Shown here one piece after another: positions 1 through 6,662 of a DNA stretch of 16,882 bases. Made by a program: the position numbers and the translations under genes. The notes beneath the pieces are model-generated. The model made no database searches. It was not told where the DNA came from and saw only the letters and a program-made list of their open reading frames with translations. How positions within the stretch are numbered: the stretch's first letter is position 1; every line of letters starts with the position of its first letter. Origin of the DNA: Clostridium sp. CAG:1013 (GTDB lineage Bacteria; Bacillota; Clostridia; Oscillospirales; Acutalibacteraceae); assembly GCA_000432995.1 (NCBI GenBank), contig HF972622.1:1-16882 (forward strand), in the 5' to 3' direction.

Positions 1-38
1 AACACCGTAGGGGATATTTGAGGAAAAGGTGGGGTTCT

Positions 39-827
39 ATGAAAAAGTACTGGATCGTATTTACCAAGTCGCTGAAATCGGAAATGACCTACCGTTTTGC
101 CGCGTTGGCAGGAGTGGTCAGCGCGTTGCTGGGATTTCTCATCCAGATCTTTCTTTGGAAAGCCTTGTTGGGTACAGGCGTTCAGCAGGACACCAATTTT
201 TCCGATATGCTGGTGTATGTGCTGATCAATTCCTTTATGATGGAGCTCACTCGAGCAGATGTGGCCTCCCGCATTGAGAACGCTATGGTGGACGGCACCG
301 TCTCCCTAGAACTGTTGCGGCCCATTTCCTACAAATACTACACGCTGGCAAACACTTTCGGAGAGAACCTCTACGGGACCATCACTCGTACGGTGCCCAT
401 CCTTTTGGTGGGGGCGTTCTTTATTTCCGCCGACTCTCTGCCGGATCCGGTCCACGGCGCATTGTTCGCAGTGTCGGCTTTGCTGGGAGCGCTTCTAACG
501 TTCCAGGTCACCTATTTGGTGGGGCTGCTGGCCTTTTGGCTGCAAAGAAGCTGGTTTGTCAGGTTCTACCTGGGGGGCTTCATGAAAATCTTTGGCGGCA
601 CTGTGGTGCCCCTGTGGTTCTATCCTCAGTTTCTAGTCACCGCCAGTTATTTCCTGCCCTTCCGCTACATGACCTTCGAGCCCATCAACCTGTTTTTGGG
701 AAAGACAGCTGTGGAGGACGCCTGGGTGCCCATTCTGGCGGCGGCTCTATGGCTGGTGATATTGAGCATAGCGGACAAGTTGGTCCTTCAAGCGGCGGTC
801 AAAAAGCTGACTGTCAATGGCGGTTGA
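39..827 (+). CDS. ABC-2 type exporter permease, first subunit
   Basis: Integral membrane subunit of an ABC exporter, 262 residues with about six hydrophobic segments and a short cytoplasmic N-terminus rich in Lys. The reading frame is open back to a TTG at 18, but I choose the ATG at 39 because an AGGTGGGG ribosome site sits just before it and MKKYW is a normal start for this family. The sequence style (MKKYWIVFTKSLKSEMTYR start, then LxR-PISYKYYTLANTFGENL) fits the ABC2_membrane_6 (formerly DUF990) family, whose genes usually come as two permeases plus one ATPase, exactly as here. The stop lies 13 bases before the GTG of the next permease. The substrate cannot be read from the sequence. Only 38 bases precede the gene, so a further upstream operon member cannot be excluded. 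Confidence 0.85.
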   Translation: MKKYWIVFTKSLKSEMTYRFAALAGVVSALLGFLIQIFLWKALLGTGVQQDTNFSDMLVYVLINSFMMELTRADVASRIENAMVDGTVSLELLRPISYKYYTLANTFGENLYGTITRTVPILLVGAFFISADSLPDPVHGALFAVSALLGALLTFQVTYLVGLLAFWLQRSWFVRFYLGGFMKIFGGTVVPLWFYPQFLVTASYFLPFRYMTFEPINLFLGKTAVEDAWVPILAAALWLVILSIADKLVLQAAVKKLTVNGG

Positions 828-840
828 GGAGGTGGACACT

Positions 841-1650
841 GTGAAAGATTTTTGGAGATTGTTTTCGTCCTTCTTCCGAGTGGCCTTGCGCCGAGAAATG
901 GCCTACCGTGGCACGTTCTTCGCGGGTATTGTGGGGCAGTGGATCGGCTACGGCGGCACATTCTTGTCTTTGTACGTTCTTGCCACCAGCTTTCGGGAGG
1001 TGGGCGGCTGGAATAGTGCGGAGATCATGGTGCTGTACAGTCTGTCACTCATGTCTTACGCCATTGGAGCCTCCTTCTTTTTCAATTTCTCCACGGGTCT
1101 GACCCGGCGGATCCGTTCTGGAGAGTTTGACGCTTCCTTGATGAAACCCATCCATCCCTTTCTCCATGAAGTTTTCTCAGCGGGGTATAACGTGGCTTAC
1201 ATCAGCCATTTTTCCATTTCCTTTGTGATCCTGGTGGTGTCCCTTTACCAGCTTCACTACACGCCCACTGTTTGGAATATAGTTTATCTGGCTCTGATGG
1301 TGCTGGGCGCCGCGTTTATCCAGGCCGCGGCTCTCATTGCTTCCTCGGTGATGGGATTTTTCACTGTGGGACGCAACCCCATCGCGGACTTCCTGCTGTG
1401 GGACATGAAGGAGTTTACCAACTATCCCATCACCATTTTCCCGAAGGCTATTCAATTTGTTTTGACGTTCCTGCTGCCCTTCGCCTTTTTGAATTTCTAT
1501 CCGGCTGCTGCTCTGTTGGGGAAGGCAATCCCAGAGGGGTATCCAGCCATCCTGCCTTTCCTGAGTCCGTTGGTGGGAATATTGGTGTTCGCGTTGAGCG
1601 TTCTGCTTTGGAATTGGGGATTGAAGCACTATAAGAGCACAGGCTCTTGA
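841..1650 (+). CDS. ABC-2 type exporter permease, second subunit
   Basis: Second membrane subunit of the same exporter, 269 residues from the GTG at 841, about six hydrophobic segments. The frame opens at an ATG at 817 inside the previous gene, but GGAGGT at 828-833 lies about seven bases before the GTG, so 841 is the better start. The N-terminus (FRVALRREMAYRGTFFAG) resembles that of the first permease (KSLKSEMTYRFAALAG), as expected of paired ABC2_membrane_6 proteins that form a heterodimer. A central stretch reads RRIRSGEFDASLMKPIHP, matching the cytoplasmic LLRPIS-type motif in the partner. A perfect dyad covers the last codons and the stop, and the ATPase gene starts 15 bases later. Substrate unknown. 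Confidence 0.85.
   Translation: MKDFWRLFSSFFRVALRREMAYRGTFFAGIVGQWIGYGGTFLSLYVLATSFREVGGWNSAEIMVLYSLSLMSYAIGASFFFNFSTGLTRRIRSGEFDASLMKPIHPFLHEVFSAGYNVAYISHFSISFVILVVSLYQLHYTPTVWNIVYLALMVLGAAFIQAAALIASSVMGFFTVGRNPIADFLLWDMKEFTNYPITIFPKAIQFVLTFLLPFAFLNFYPAAALLGKAIPEGYPAILPFLSPLVGILVFALSVLLWNWGLKHYKSTGS
1633..1648 (+). other. Perfect hairpin at permease/ATPase junction
   Basis: AAGAGC, loop ACAG, GCTCTT: a 6-bp perfect stem with a 4-base loop overlapping the stop codon of the second permease and lying just before the AGGAGGG ribosome site of the ATPase gene. There is no T tract, so it is unlikely to terminate transcription. It could affect message stability or coupling between permease and ATPase translation, but that is inference. 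Confidence 0.4.
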
Positions 1651-1665
1651 CAGGAGGGAAGAACC

Positions 1666-2643
1666 ATGAGCTTTATCGAAGTAAAAGATCTTTGCAAGGA
1701 CTATCGGATCGCCAAATCCGGGAAGGGCATTTCCGGTGCGGTGAAGTCTTTGTTCCATCGGGAGTATACCGTAAAAGAAGCAGTGAAGAAGGTTTCCTTT
1801 TCCATTGAGAAGGGGGAGATGGTAGGGTACATCGGCCCAAACGGCGCGGGGAAATCCACCACATTGAAAATGCTTTCCGGAGTTCTGATTCCCACCAGTG
1901 GCACCGTGGATGTGGGCGGTGTGGTCCCTTACCGAGATAGGAAAGAGAACGCCAAACATATCGGTGTGGTGTTTGGCCAGCGCTCCCAGCTCTATTGGGA
2001 CCTGCCCATTTCCGATACCTTTCAGCTTTACGAGAGTCTGTATTCTGTTCCCAAGGAGGTCTTCCGGAAAAATCGGGACTATTTTACGGAACTTCTTGAC
2101 ATGAGAGAGTTTCTGGATCAGCCGGTGCGACAGCTCAGTTTGGGTCAGAAGATGAAGGCAAACATCGCTATCGCGTTTCTCCACGAGCCTGATGTGGTCT
2201 ACTTGGATGAGCCCACTATCGGCTTGGATGTGACCAGCAAAAAAGTGCTGCGGGATGCACTGAAAGCCATCAATGAGGAAAAGGGAACCACCATCATCCT
2301 GACTACCCACGACATGGACGATATCGAGGAGTTGTGCCACAGGATCATCATGATCGACCAGGGTAAAAAGCTGTTTGACGGCACTCTGGAAGGGTTTAGA
2401 GAGCGGTATGGCAGCGGTATTTCCTTGAAACTGGAGTTTGAGGAAGGAGCACCGGCTTGGAAAGAAAGCGAAATGTACACCCTGTTGGAAGCTACCGATC
2501 AGCAGTGGGTGATCAAGGTGCCAGAGGATGTTTCCGTAAAGGAAGCCATGATCCATTTGATCCAGGCGTATAACCCTACAAACCTTCACGTTCAAGAGGA
2601 GCGCATCGAGGAAGTGGTGCGTCGCGCCTATGTGAACCTGTAA
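1666..2643 (+). CDS. ABC-2 exporter ATP-binding protein
   Basis: Cytoplasmic ATPase that powers the two permeases encoded just upstream; 325 residues, starting at an ATG preceded by AGGAGGG (1652-1658). Motifs in order: Walker A GPNGAGKST at residues 57-65, Q-loop Q105 in VVFGQRSQLYWDLP, ABC signature LSLGQ at 157-161 (LSGGQ variant), Walker B VVYLDEP at 177-183, and the H-loop histidine H215 in TTHDMDD. The insert before Walker A (residues 17-40) and the GQRSQLYWDLP stretch are typical of the ATPases paired with ABC2_membrane_6 permeases. The C-terminal 80 residues form the usual accessory domain. It is the last gene of the operon, with a terminator following. The transported compound is not deducible. 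Confidence 0.93.
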   Translation: MSFIEVKDLCKDYRIAKSGKGISGAVKSLFHREYTVKEAVKKVSFSIEKGEMVGYIGPNGAGKSTTLKMLSGVLIPTSGTVDVGGVVPYRDRKENAKHIGVVFGQRSQLYWDLPISDTFQLYESLYSVPKEVFRKNRDYFTELLDMREFLDQPVRQLSLGQKMKANIAIAFLHEPDVVYLDEPTIGLDVTSKKVLRDALKAINEEKGTTIILTTHDMDDIEELCHRIIMIDQGKKLFDGTLEGFRERYGSGISLKLEFEEGAPAWKESEMYTLLEATDQQWVIKVPEDVSVKEAMIHLIQAYNPTNLHVQEERIEEVVRRAYVNL

Positions 2644-2706
2644 GACCGGGACAGCTCTCTGGTGAGCTTGCCCCATGGCAGACATAGAAAATCTAAGAGT
2701 GTAAAC

Positions 2707-2745
2707 ATCCCTCGGCAGAACTTTTGGCCGGGGGATATTTGTTCT
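2707..2745 (+). terminator. Terminator after ABC exporter operon
   Basis: ATCCCTCGGC (2707-2716) pairs with GCCGGGGGAT (2727-2736), a 10-bp stem with one G-T pair and a 10-base loop, followed by the T-rich ATTTGTTCT. The tail is only moderately T-rich, so termination may be partial. It fits the end of the ABC operon and separates it from the promoter at 2783. Confidence 0.6.
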
Positions 2746-2782
2746 ATGGATTTTATCTATGGAAAACTATAAAATATAGGTA

Positions 2783-2811
2783 TTCGACATGGAAAGGTAA
2801 CTGGTTTATAC
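2783..2811 (+). promoter_or_regulatory. Sigma-A-like promoter of CMD-domain gene
   Basis: TTCGAC (2783-2788), a 17-base spacer and TTATAC (2806-2811). This gives a leader of about 25 bases before the ATG at 2844. No operator-like dyad resembling the TetR site downstream is visible here. Confidence 0.5.
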
Positions 2812-2843
2812 TGGTATTGAAATCATTGGAGGAGGTAACCAAA

Positions 2844-3605
2844 ATGGATCGCAGAGATAGAACGGAAGAGAAGATGCAAGAGCTGTTCCATACCCATGCC
2901 GCTGGCAATGAGGGGAATGACCCTGAGTTTATGCAGATCCTTCAAGGGTTTATTTTTGGGGATGTGTGTTATACCGGCAGTTTGGATAACCGGATGCGGG
3001 AACTGGTAACCATTACCGTGCTCACCACATTGAGTACTTTACCTCAGCTGAAAGCTCACGTGCAAGCAGGCTTGAACGCTGGGTGCACACCTGTGGAAAT
3101 TCGGGAAGCTGTGTATCAGTGCGCTCCCTTTATTGGGTTCCCCAAAACTCTCAATGCTATAGACACCATGAATCAGGTGTTCCAGCAACAGGGGATTACG
3201 CTGCCCTTGCCGGAGCAGAAAACGATTTTGGAGGATCAGGAGCGCTTTGCCAGAGGACGGGAGCTGCAAGCGCCAATTTACGGCACAGAGATCGCCGACC
3301 GTTATACGTGGCTGCCTGGTGAATTCGCTGAGGCGGTTCCCCGCTTTTTGACGGAACTCTGCTTTGGAGATTTCTCCACCCGGAGTGGCCTTGACACCAA
3401 GACTCGTGAGCTGCTCATTGTGGTGCTTTTGGCCTCTTTGGGAGGGGCCGACGTTCAGGTGAAGAGCCATGTGGCCGGTGCTTTAAAAGTGGGGAATACC
3501 CGGGAGGAGATCGTGTGCGCTCTGGTCCACGCCAGCGGATATATGGGAATTCCCAGACTGTTTAACAGTTTGAATGTCTCTAAAGAACTGTTAGCCCAAG
3601 AATAA
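2844..3605 (+). CDS. Two-domain carboxymuconolactone decarboxylase-like protein
   Basis: 253 residues from the ATG at 2844, which has a GGAGGAGGT ribosome site (2828-2836); the longer frame from 2724 starts inside the terminator and is rejected. Two similar CMD (AhpD-fold) helical domains are visible. The first has LDNRMRELVTITVL, then LKAHVQAGLNAGCTPVEIRE and GFPKTLNA; the second has LDTKTRELLIVVLLA, then VKSHVAGALKVGNTREEIV and GIPRLFNSL. The CxxC redox pair of true AhpD is absent, so a peroxide-reducing role is not supported. Relatives include 4-carboxymuconolactone decarboxylase and many uncharacterised proteins, so the substrate is unknown. It has its own promoter and lies upstream of, but not clearly under, the TetR gene. 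Confidence 0.85.
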   Translation: MDRRDRTEEKMQELFHTHAAGNEGNDPEFMQILQGFIFGDVCYTGSLDNRMRELVTITVLTTLSTLPQLKAHVQAGLNAGCTPVEIREAVYQCAPFIGFPKTLNAIDTMNQVFQQQGITLPLPEQKTILEDQERFARGRELQAPIYGTEIADRYTWLPGEFAEAVPRFLTELCFGDFSTRSGLDTKTRELLIVVLLASLGGADVQVKSHVAGALKVGNTREEIVCALVHASGYMGIPRLFNSLNVSKELLAQE

Positions 3606-3646
3606 CAGGACAACACGAGAATAGATCAATTCCAAATGCCGATATC

Positions 3647-3695
3647 AACAGCTGTTTGTAGGAGAAACTCCAGCAAATGGCTGTTTTTGTTTTTA
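3647..3695 (+). terminator. Weak terminator after CMD-domain gene
   Basis: AACAGC (3647-3652) pairs with GCTGTT (3680-3685) around an inner GGAG-AAA-CTCC hairpin, followed by a T-rich run (GTTTTTGTTTTT). The stem is short and interrupted, so this is a plausible but weak intrinsic terminator. Confidence 0.35.
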
Positions 3696-3713
3696 AAGAA
3701 GAGTTTCTGTCTC

Positions 3714-3742
3714 TTGACGCTGTGCAGAACCAAAGGTATAAT
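3714..3742 (+). promoter_or_regulatory. Promoter of tetR-type gene
   Basis: TTGACG (3714-3719), 17-base spacer, perfect TATAAT (3737-3742). It is one of the best sigma-A matches in the window. The predicted start of transcription falls inside or next to the dyad at 3742-3754, which suggests autoregulation. Confidence 0.8.
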
Positions 3743-3754
3743 GAACATTGTTCA
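3742..3754 (+). promoter_or_regulatory. Putative TetR operator, copy 1
   Basis: TGAAC-ATT-GTTCA, a perfect 5-3-5 dyad that begins on the last base of the -10 box and covers the expected transcription start. The same arms with a different 3-base centre recur at 4365-4377. Repressor binding here would block its own promoter. Confidence 0.65.
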
Positions 3755-3769
3755 CATTGGGGTGATAGA

Positions 3770-4327
3770 ATGAATACTGTTGTAACATCGAAAGAAGAAA
3801 TCTTGGAGGCCAGCCGGGAGTTGATCCGGCAGCAAGGATGGTCTGCGGTCAACATTCGATCCGTTGCATCCGCCTGCGGGGTTTCCATTGGATCAATCTA
3901 CAACTATTTTGATTCCAAAGCAGATCTGGTGGGGGCCACGGTAGAAAGTGTTTGGCACCAGATCTTCCAAAGCCCGGAGGATGAAACGGTATTTCAGGAT
4001 ACACAGGCTTGCGTTATTTGGATGTATGAACGTTTGGCTGTTGGTTGTGAACAGTACCCTGGTTTCTTTACGCTCCATTCTATGAGTTTCATAGGGGAAG
4101 ATAAGTCAGATGGGAAACGCCGGATGCAGCACACATGGGAGCATATTGTGGATGGACTGTGTTCTGTTTTGAAGCGTGATCCCAAGATTCGGTCTGACGC
4201 TTTTTCAGAACAGTTTACAGTGGAGAAATTCGCGGATGTTTTGTTTTCTCTCATGTTATCCGCGCTGTTTCGGCAGGACTACGATCCTTCCGCTGTGCTG
4301 GAAATCATTGGACGAACCCTTTATTAA
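3770..4327 (+). CDS. TetR/AcrR-family transcriptional regulator
   Basis: DNA-binding repressor of 185 residues, start at the ATG at 3770 with GGGGTGAT before it; the upstream frame to 3677 runs through the promoter and is rejected. The N-terminal helix-turn-helix (about residues 8-54) shows the family pattern: EEILEASRELIRQQGW, then IRSVASACGVSIGSIYNYF and DSKADLV. The remainder is the all-helical ligand and dimer domain, where no specific ligand can be predicted. The gene has a strong promoter with an operator-like dyad, and a second copy of the dyad lies before the first of three membrane-protein genes. The likely role is repression of itself and of that operon. Confidence 0.9.
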   Translation: MNTVVTSKEEILEASRELIRQQGWSAVNIRSVASACGVSIGSIYNYFDSKADLVGATVESVWHQIFQSPEDETVFQDTQACVIWMYERLAVGCEQYPGFFTLHSMSFIGEDKSDGKRRMQHTWEHIVDGLCSVLKRDPKIRSDAFSEQFTVEKFADVLFSLMLSALFRQDYDPSAVLEIIGRTLY

Positions 4328-4351
4328 AATCCCACCGAGCTGTGGGATTTT
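4326..4351 (+). terminator. Terminator hairpin overlapping tetR stop
   Basis: AAAATCCCAC (4326-4335) pairs perfectly with GTGGGATTTT (4342-4351), leaving a 6-base loop. The T run is inside the stem and the hairpin begins in the stop codon of the regulator. It separates regulator transcription from the membrane-protein genes, or attenuates it. Confidence 0.65.
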
Positions 4352-4364
4352 AAATCCACCAACT

Positions 4365-4377
4365 TGAACAACGTTCA
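4365..4377 (+). promoter_or_regulatory. Putative TetR operator, copy 2
   Basis: TGAAC-AAC-GTTCA, identical in its arms to the dyad at 3742-3754. It ends four bases before the AAGGAG ribosome site of the next gene. I find no convincing -35/-10 pair around it, so the promoter it controls is unclear. It could act as a roadblock on transcription coming from the tetR promoter. Confidence 0.65.
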
Positions 4378-4393
4378 TTTAAGGAGACAAATC

Positions 4394-4843
4394 ATGAAAG
4401 TAAAACGCAATACACTGTTGCTCCTGGCCTGCATGGTATGGAGTGCGGCTGGGTTTAACATCCTTCGCATTGGTGTGCTTGCCTATCCAGCTTACTGTAC
4501 TCTGCTGAATTTCCTCTTGTCTGTACTGGTGTTTGTAGTTTTCCAGATATTTATTTTTGGAAAGCTGGTTAAGAAACATACAACCAGGATCAGCGCATAT
4601 GAGGAGGAACGTCATCTCTTTCTCAAGTTCTTCGATGGAAAATCCTTTGCGATCATGGCCGTGATGATGACGGGAGGCATTGGCCTGCGTGTAAGTGGGC
4701 TTGTGCCTGAGAGGTTTATCGCTGTTTTTTACACGGGTCTGGGTGCCTCGCTTTTGTTGGCGGGATTGCTGTTTGGCCGTAACTTTGGAAGAGCGGTATT
4801 CGCTGCCAAAGTGCAAGATACAAATGAGGATAAAGGAGAATAA
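4394..4843 (+). CDS. Unknown four-segment membrane protein
   Basis: 149 residues from the ATG at 4394, which has AAGGAG at 4381-4386; a TTG at 4364 in the same frame falls in the operator and is rejected. Four hydrophobic stretches are visible at about residues 8-28, 35-57, 84-104 and 108-130, with a charged loop (residues 58-80, including KKHTTRISAYEEER) between the second and third. I do not recognise the family. The gene is first of three membrane-protein genes with 3- and 13-base spacing, so the products are probably made together under the TetR regulator. No catalytic or binding motif is evident. Confidence 0.8.
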   Translation: MKVKRNTLLLLACMVWSAAGFNILRIGVLAYPAYCTLLNFLLSVLVFVVFQIFIFGKLVKKHTTRISAYEEERHLFLKFFDGKSFAIMAVMMTGGIGLRVSGLVPERFIAVFYTGLGASLLLAGLLFGRNFGRAVFAAKVQDTNEDKGE

Positions 4844-4846
4844 ACT

Positions 4847-5512
4847 ATGCAAGCAATCGTTGAAACACTGTTTGACGCGGTCTATCTGGTTTCCGTGATC
4901 ACCATTGGCATTTTGATGATCCGTGGAAGCAAGGGCAAGACACAGTTCCAGCTTTTTGGCTGCATGGCAGTAGTTTTGGGGGCAGGAGACGCATTTCATT
5001 TGGTTCCCCGCGCTTTGGCTCTGTGCACCACGGGCCTGGAGAATTATACCGTGGCGCTGGGTCTGGGAAAGTGGATTACCTCTATCACCATGACTGTTTT
5101 TTATGTGCTGCTCTATTATGTCTGGCGGCAGCGGTATGGGATTAAAAGCATGGGCGGTCTGACCGCCGCCGTGTACGGTCTGGCCGGTGTGCGGATCGCC
5201 CTGTGCATGATGCCTCAAAATCAGTGGCTCAGCGCGGAAGCGCCTCTCTCTTGGGGCATCTACCGCAACATTCCCTTTGCCCTGTTGGGGCTCTTGGTGA
5301 TCGTGTTGTTCTACCGCAGCGCGAAAGCCCATAAGGACCGGGCATTCCGTTGGATGTGGCTGACGATCGTGCTGAGCTTTGGGTTCTATATCCCGGTGGT
5401 GCTGTGGGCGGATGCAATCCCCATGATCGGGATGCTGATGATTCCTAAAACCTGTGCTTATGTATGGACGGTACTGATTGGGTACTTTGCCATGAAGCAG
5501 GAATGCAAATAA
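4847..5512 (+). CDS. Unknown seven-segment membrane protein
   Basis: 221 residues, ATG three bases after the previous stop, with AAAGGAGA as ribosome site inside the end of the upstream gene, so translation is likely coupled. About seven transmembrane segments can be drawn, with the N-terminus lacking a cleavable signal. The most distinctive feature is GDAFHLVPR at residues 47-55 inside the second segment: an Asp, a His and an Arg buried in an otherwise apolar region, which hints at a functional site. I do not recognise a named family. A distant relation to seven-segment hydrolase families that use membrane-embedded Asp/His metal sites is speculation. Confidence 0.8.
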   Translation: MQAIVETLFDAVYLVSVITIGILMIRGSKGKTQFQLFGCMAVVLGAGDAFHLVPRALALCTTGLENYTVALGLGKWITSITMTVFYVLLYYVWRQRYGIKSMGGLTAAVYGLAGVRIALCMMPQNQWLSAEAPLSWGIYRNIPFALLGLLVIVLFYRSAKAHKDRAFRWMWLTIVLSFGFYIPVVLWADAIPMIGMLMIPKTCAYVWTVLIGYFAMKQECK

Positions 5513-5525
5513 AGGGGAAAAGAGT

Positions 5526-5939
5526 ATGAAACGATATATAAACATAGCGCTTCTGTATGCTGTTCTCGCCATGATCGGTGGGGTATTTTATCGGGAGTTC
5601 ACCAAATTCAATGGCTTTACCGCCAAAACCACCTTGGGAGTGGTACATACCCATTATTTTCTGTTGGGCATGTTCTTTTTCCTGGTACTCTTTCTGCTGG
5701 AAAAGAATTTTTCCTTCACTGGGGCTAAGACCGGTCGGGTGCTTGCTGTTTATCATATTGGACTGAACCTGACTGGGGTGATGTTTGTGGTGCGAGGAGT
5801 GACCCAGGTGCTGGGAACAGAGCTTTCATCTGGTATGAGCGCGGCGATCTCAGGGATCGCGGGGATCGGCCATATCTTGTTAGGGGTCAGTCTCGTGTTG
5901 ATACTGGTGCAAATTAAGCGAGCGGTATCGAAAGAATGA
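5526..5939 (+). CDS. DUF2871-family membrane protein
   Basis: 137 residues from an ATG preceded by AAAGGGGA. The start, ALLYAVLAMIGGVFYREFTK followed by VHTHYFLLGM, matches my memory of the DUF2871 family, small four-segment membrane proteins of unknown function in Bacillota and Actinobacteria. Histidines H41 and H43 open the second segment, H77 lies in the third and H116 in the fourth. Such membrane histidines are often heme or metal ligands, but nothing shows that here. It is the last gene of the TetR-linked operon, and a bidirectional terminator follows about 70 bases later. Confidence 0.85.
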   Translation: MKRYINIALLYAVLAMIGGVFYREFTKFNGFTAKTTLGVVHTHYFLLGMFFFLVLFLLEKNFSFTGAKTGRVLAVYHIGLNLTGVMFVVRGVTQVLGTELSSGMSAAISGIAGIGHILLGVSLVLILVQIKRAVSKE

Positions 5940-6004
5940 ACCTGACCAACATGGTGCGAACGAAAGCGCACAGATGGAAATTCGTAGAAGAATTACTTTG
6001 AACG

Positions 6005-6047
6005 AAAAAAGGCCTCTGGCTGAGAAGTTGGCCAGAGGTCTTTTTTT
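6005..6047. terminator. Bidirectional terminator
   Basis: GGCCTCTGGC (6011-6020) pairs with GCCAGAGGTC (6031-6040) with a 10-base loop. An A6 run precedes it and a T7 run follows (6041-6047). It can therefore end both the DUF2871 operon on the plus strand and the convergent cupin gene on the minus strand, whose stop lies at 6061. Confidence 0.88.
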
Positions 6048-6060
6048 ATGTCTAAACCGC

Positions 6061-6405
6061 TTACAGAAAATCTTCCCGCATGGGGGTGAAAAAGTCGATC
6101 ATCACGCCGCTTTCCAAACATACGCAGCCGTGTTCCACGCCATTTCGTTTCAAGAGAGTGTCCCCAGGTCCTACTTCCCGCACTTGATCTCCTACAGTAA
6201 AGCGATATCGTCCAGACACGATGTAGGTGATTTGGGTGTGGGGGTGATGGTGCATTGCGCCTACGCCGCCTGTTTGAAATACATTCTCCACACACATGGC
6301 GTCCGGCCCATAAGCCAATACCCGGCGCACAACGCCTTCTCCCGCAGGCTCTGCTAGAATTTCATTGTGAGGCACAAATACCTGATTTCCGTGTTGCTTT
6401 TCCAT
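6061..6405 (-). CDS. KdgF-like cupin (uronate linearisation type)
   Basis: 114 residues; the ATG at 6405 has GGATGAGG placed before it, better than the ATG at 6414 which overlaps that site. It is a single cupin barrel. The metal-site cluster HHHPHTQ is at residues 52-58, the glycine turn VGPGDTLLKRNGVEH follows with H92, and the end is DFFTPMREDFL. That C-terminus, with the D104-x-F106-xxx-R110 pattern, is what I know from KdgF proteins, which open the ring of 4,5-unsaturated uronates from pectin or alginate. The match is to the family, and orthology is not proven. It is transcribed away from an acid-sugar kinase/PdxA2 operon, which fits a sugar-acid role. A strong promoter lies about 220 bases upstream. 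Confidence 0.85.
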   Translation of the reverse strand: MEKQHGNQVFVPHNEILAEPAGEGVVRRVLAYGPDAMCVENVFQTGGVGAMHHHPHTQITYIVSGRYRFTVGDQVREVGPGDTLLKRNGVEHGCVCLESGVMIDFFTPMREDFL

Positions 6406-6627
6406 GATCCTCATCCTTTCTTTACTGGTGTAAGAGCAATTACATTCCGGGTCATAAATGATTGTGATTCTATCTGTTGTGTTCCAGACCGTGGGACAGC
6501 ACCAGGCAACCGAAGTAGATTAAAAGATCTACGCTATCGTTTGCGTTATGGTGAAAATAAAAAAGCATTTTTCTTGAAACACCAATGCTGATTTTGGCGA
6601 TTGCAGGGAAAAAGTGCCGTTGTTCTG
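6406..6627 (-). promoter_or_regulatory. Long leader of the cupin gene, terminator-like hairpin
   Basis: From the promoter at 6634-6662 the message would carry roughly 220 untranslated bases. On the minus strand, about 40-75 bases into it, AGCATT (6584-6589) and AATGCT (6564-6569) can pair around TTT-CAAG-AAA, followed directly by TTTTTATTTT: an intrinsic-terminator layout. An upstream CCAA can pair with the TTGG that overlaps the left arm, giving a possible alternative fold. A second hairpin, GTAGAT-N6-ATCTAC, is at 6515-6532. No known riboswitch class is recognised. A 32-codon frame starts at the ATG formed by the hairpin but has no good ribosome site. Confidence 0.4.
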
Positions 6628-6633
6628 GTTCCA

Positions 6634-6662
6634 AGTATAGTGGTGACCAACCCATTTGTCAA
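6634..6662 (-). promoter_or_regulatory. Consensus minus-strand promoter with dyads
   Basis: On the minus strand TTGACA (6657-6662), a 17-base spacer and TATACT (6634-6639): a near-perfect sigma-A promoter pointing at the cupin gene. Two dyads overlap it. GTCAAA-GGT-TTTGAC (6658-6672) lies on the -35 box and TGGT-G-ACCA (6641-6649) lies in the spacer. Both are good places for a repressor such as the divergent LacI-type protein. Confidence 0.75.

Noticed and set aside
1177..2685. 502-codon open frame on the minus strand across the ABC permease and ATPase genes
   Set aside because: It is antisense to two genes with clear family motifs, its protein is His/Gln-rich without domains, and there is no ribosome site; it is a frame shadow.
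2724..2843. N-terminal extension of the CMD-domain protein by 40 residues
   Set aside because: The extension begins in the terminator and crosses the promoter, while GGAGGAGGT fits the ATG at 2844.
3055..3180. AhpD-type peroxidase active site in the CMD-domain protein
   Set aside because: The CxxC-x3-H signature is absent; only single cysteines are seen, so the redox function is not supported.
4379..5572. 397-codon open frame on the minus strand across the membrane module
   Set aside because: Antisense to three tightly spaced genes with good ribosome sites; the translation is a low-complexity His/Gln-rich protein of shadow type.
5974..6357. Plus-strand frame opposite the cupin gene
   Set aside because: It runs through the bidirectional terminator and has no ribosome site or recognisable domain; the minus-strand cupin is clearly real.
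6470..6655. 61-codon minus-strand frame in the cupin leader
   Set aside because: Its ATG lies inside the promoter spacer, so it would not be transcribed from there; an internal 32-codon version lacks a convincing ribosome site.
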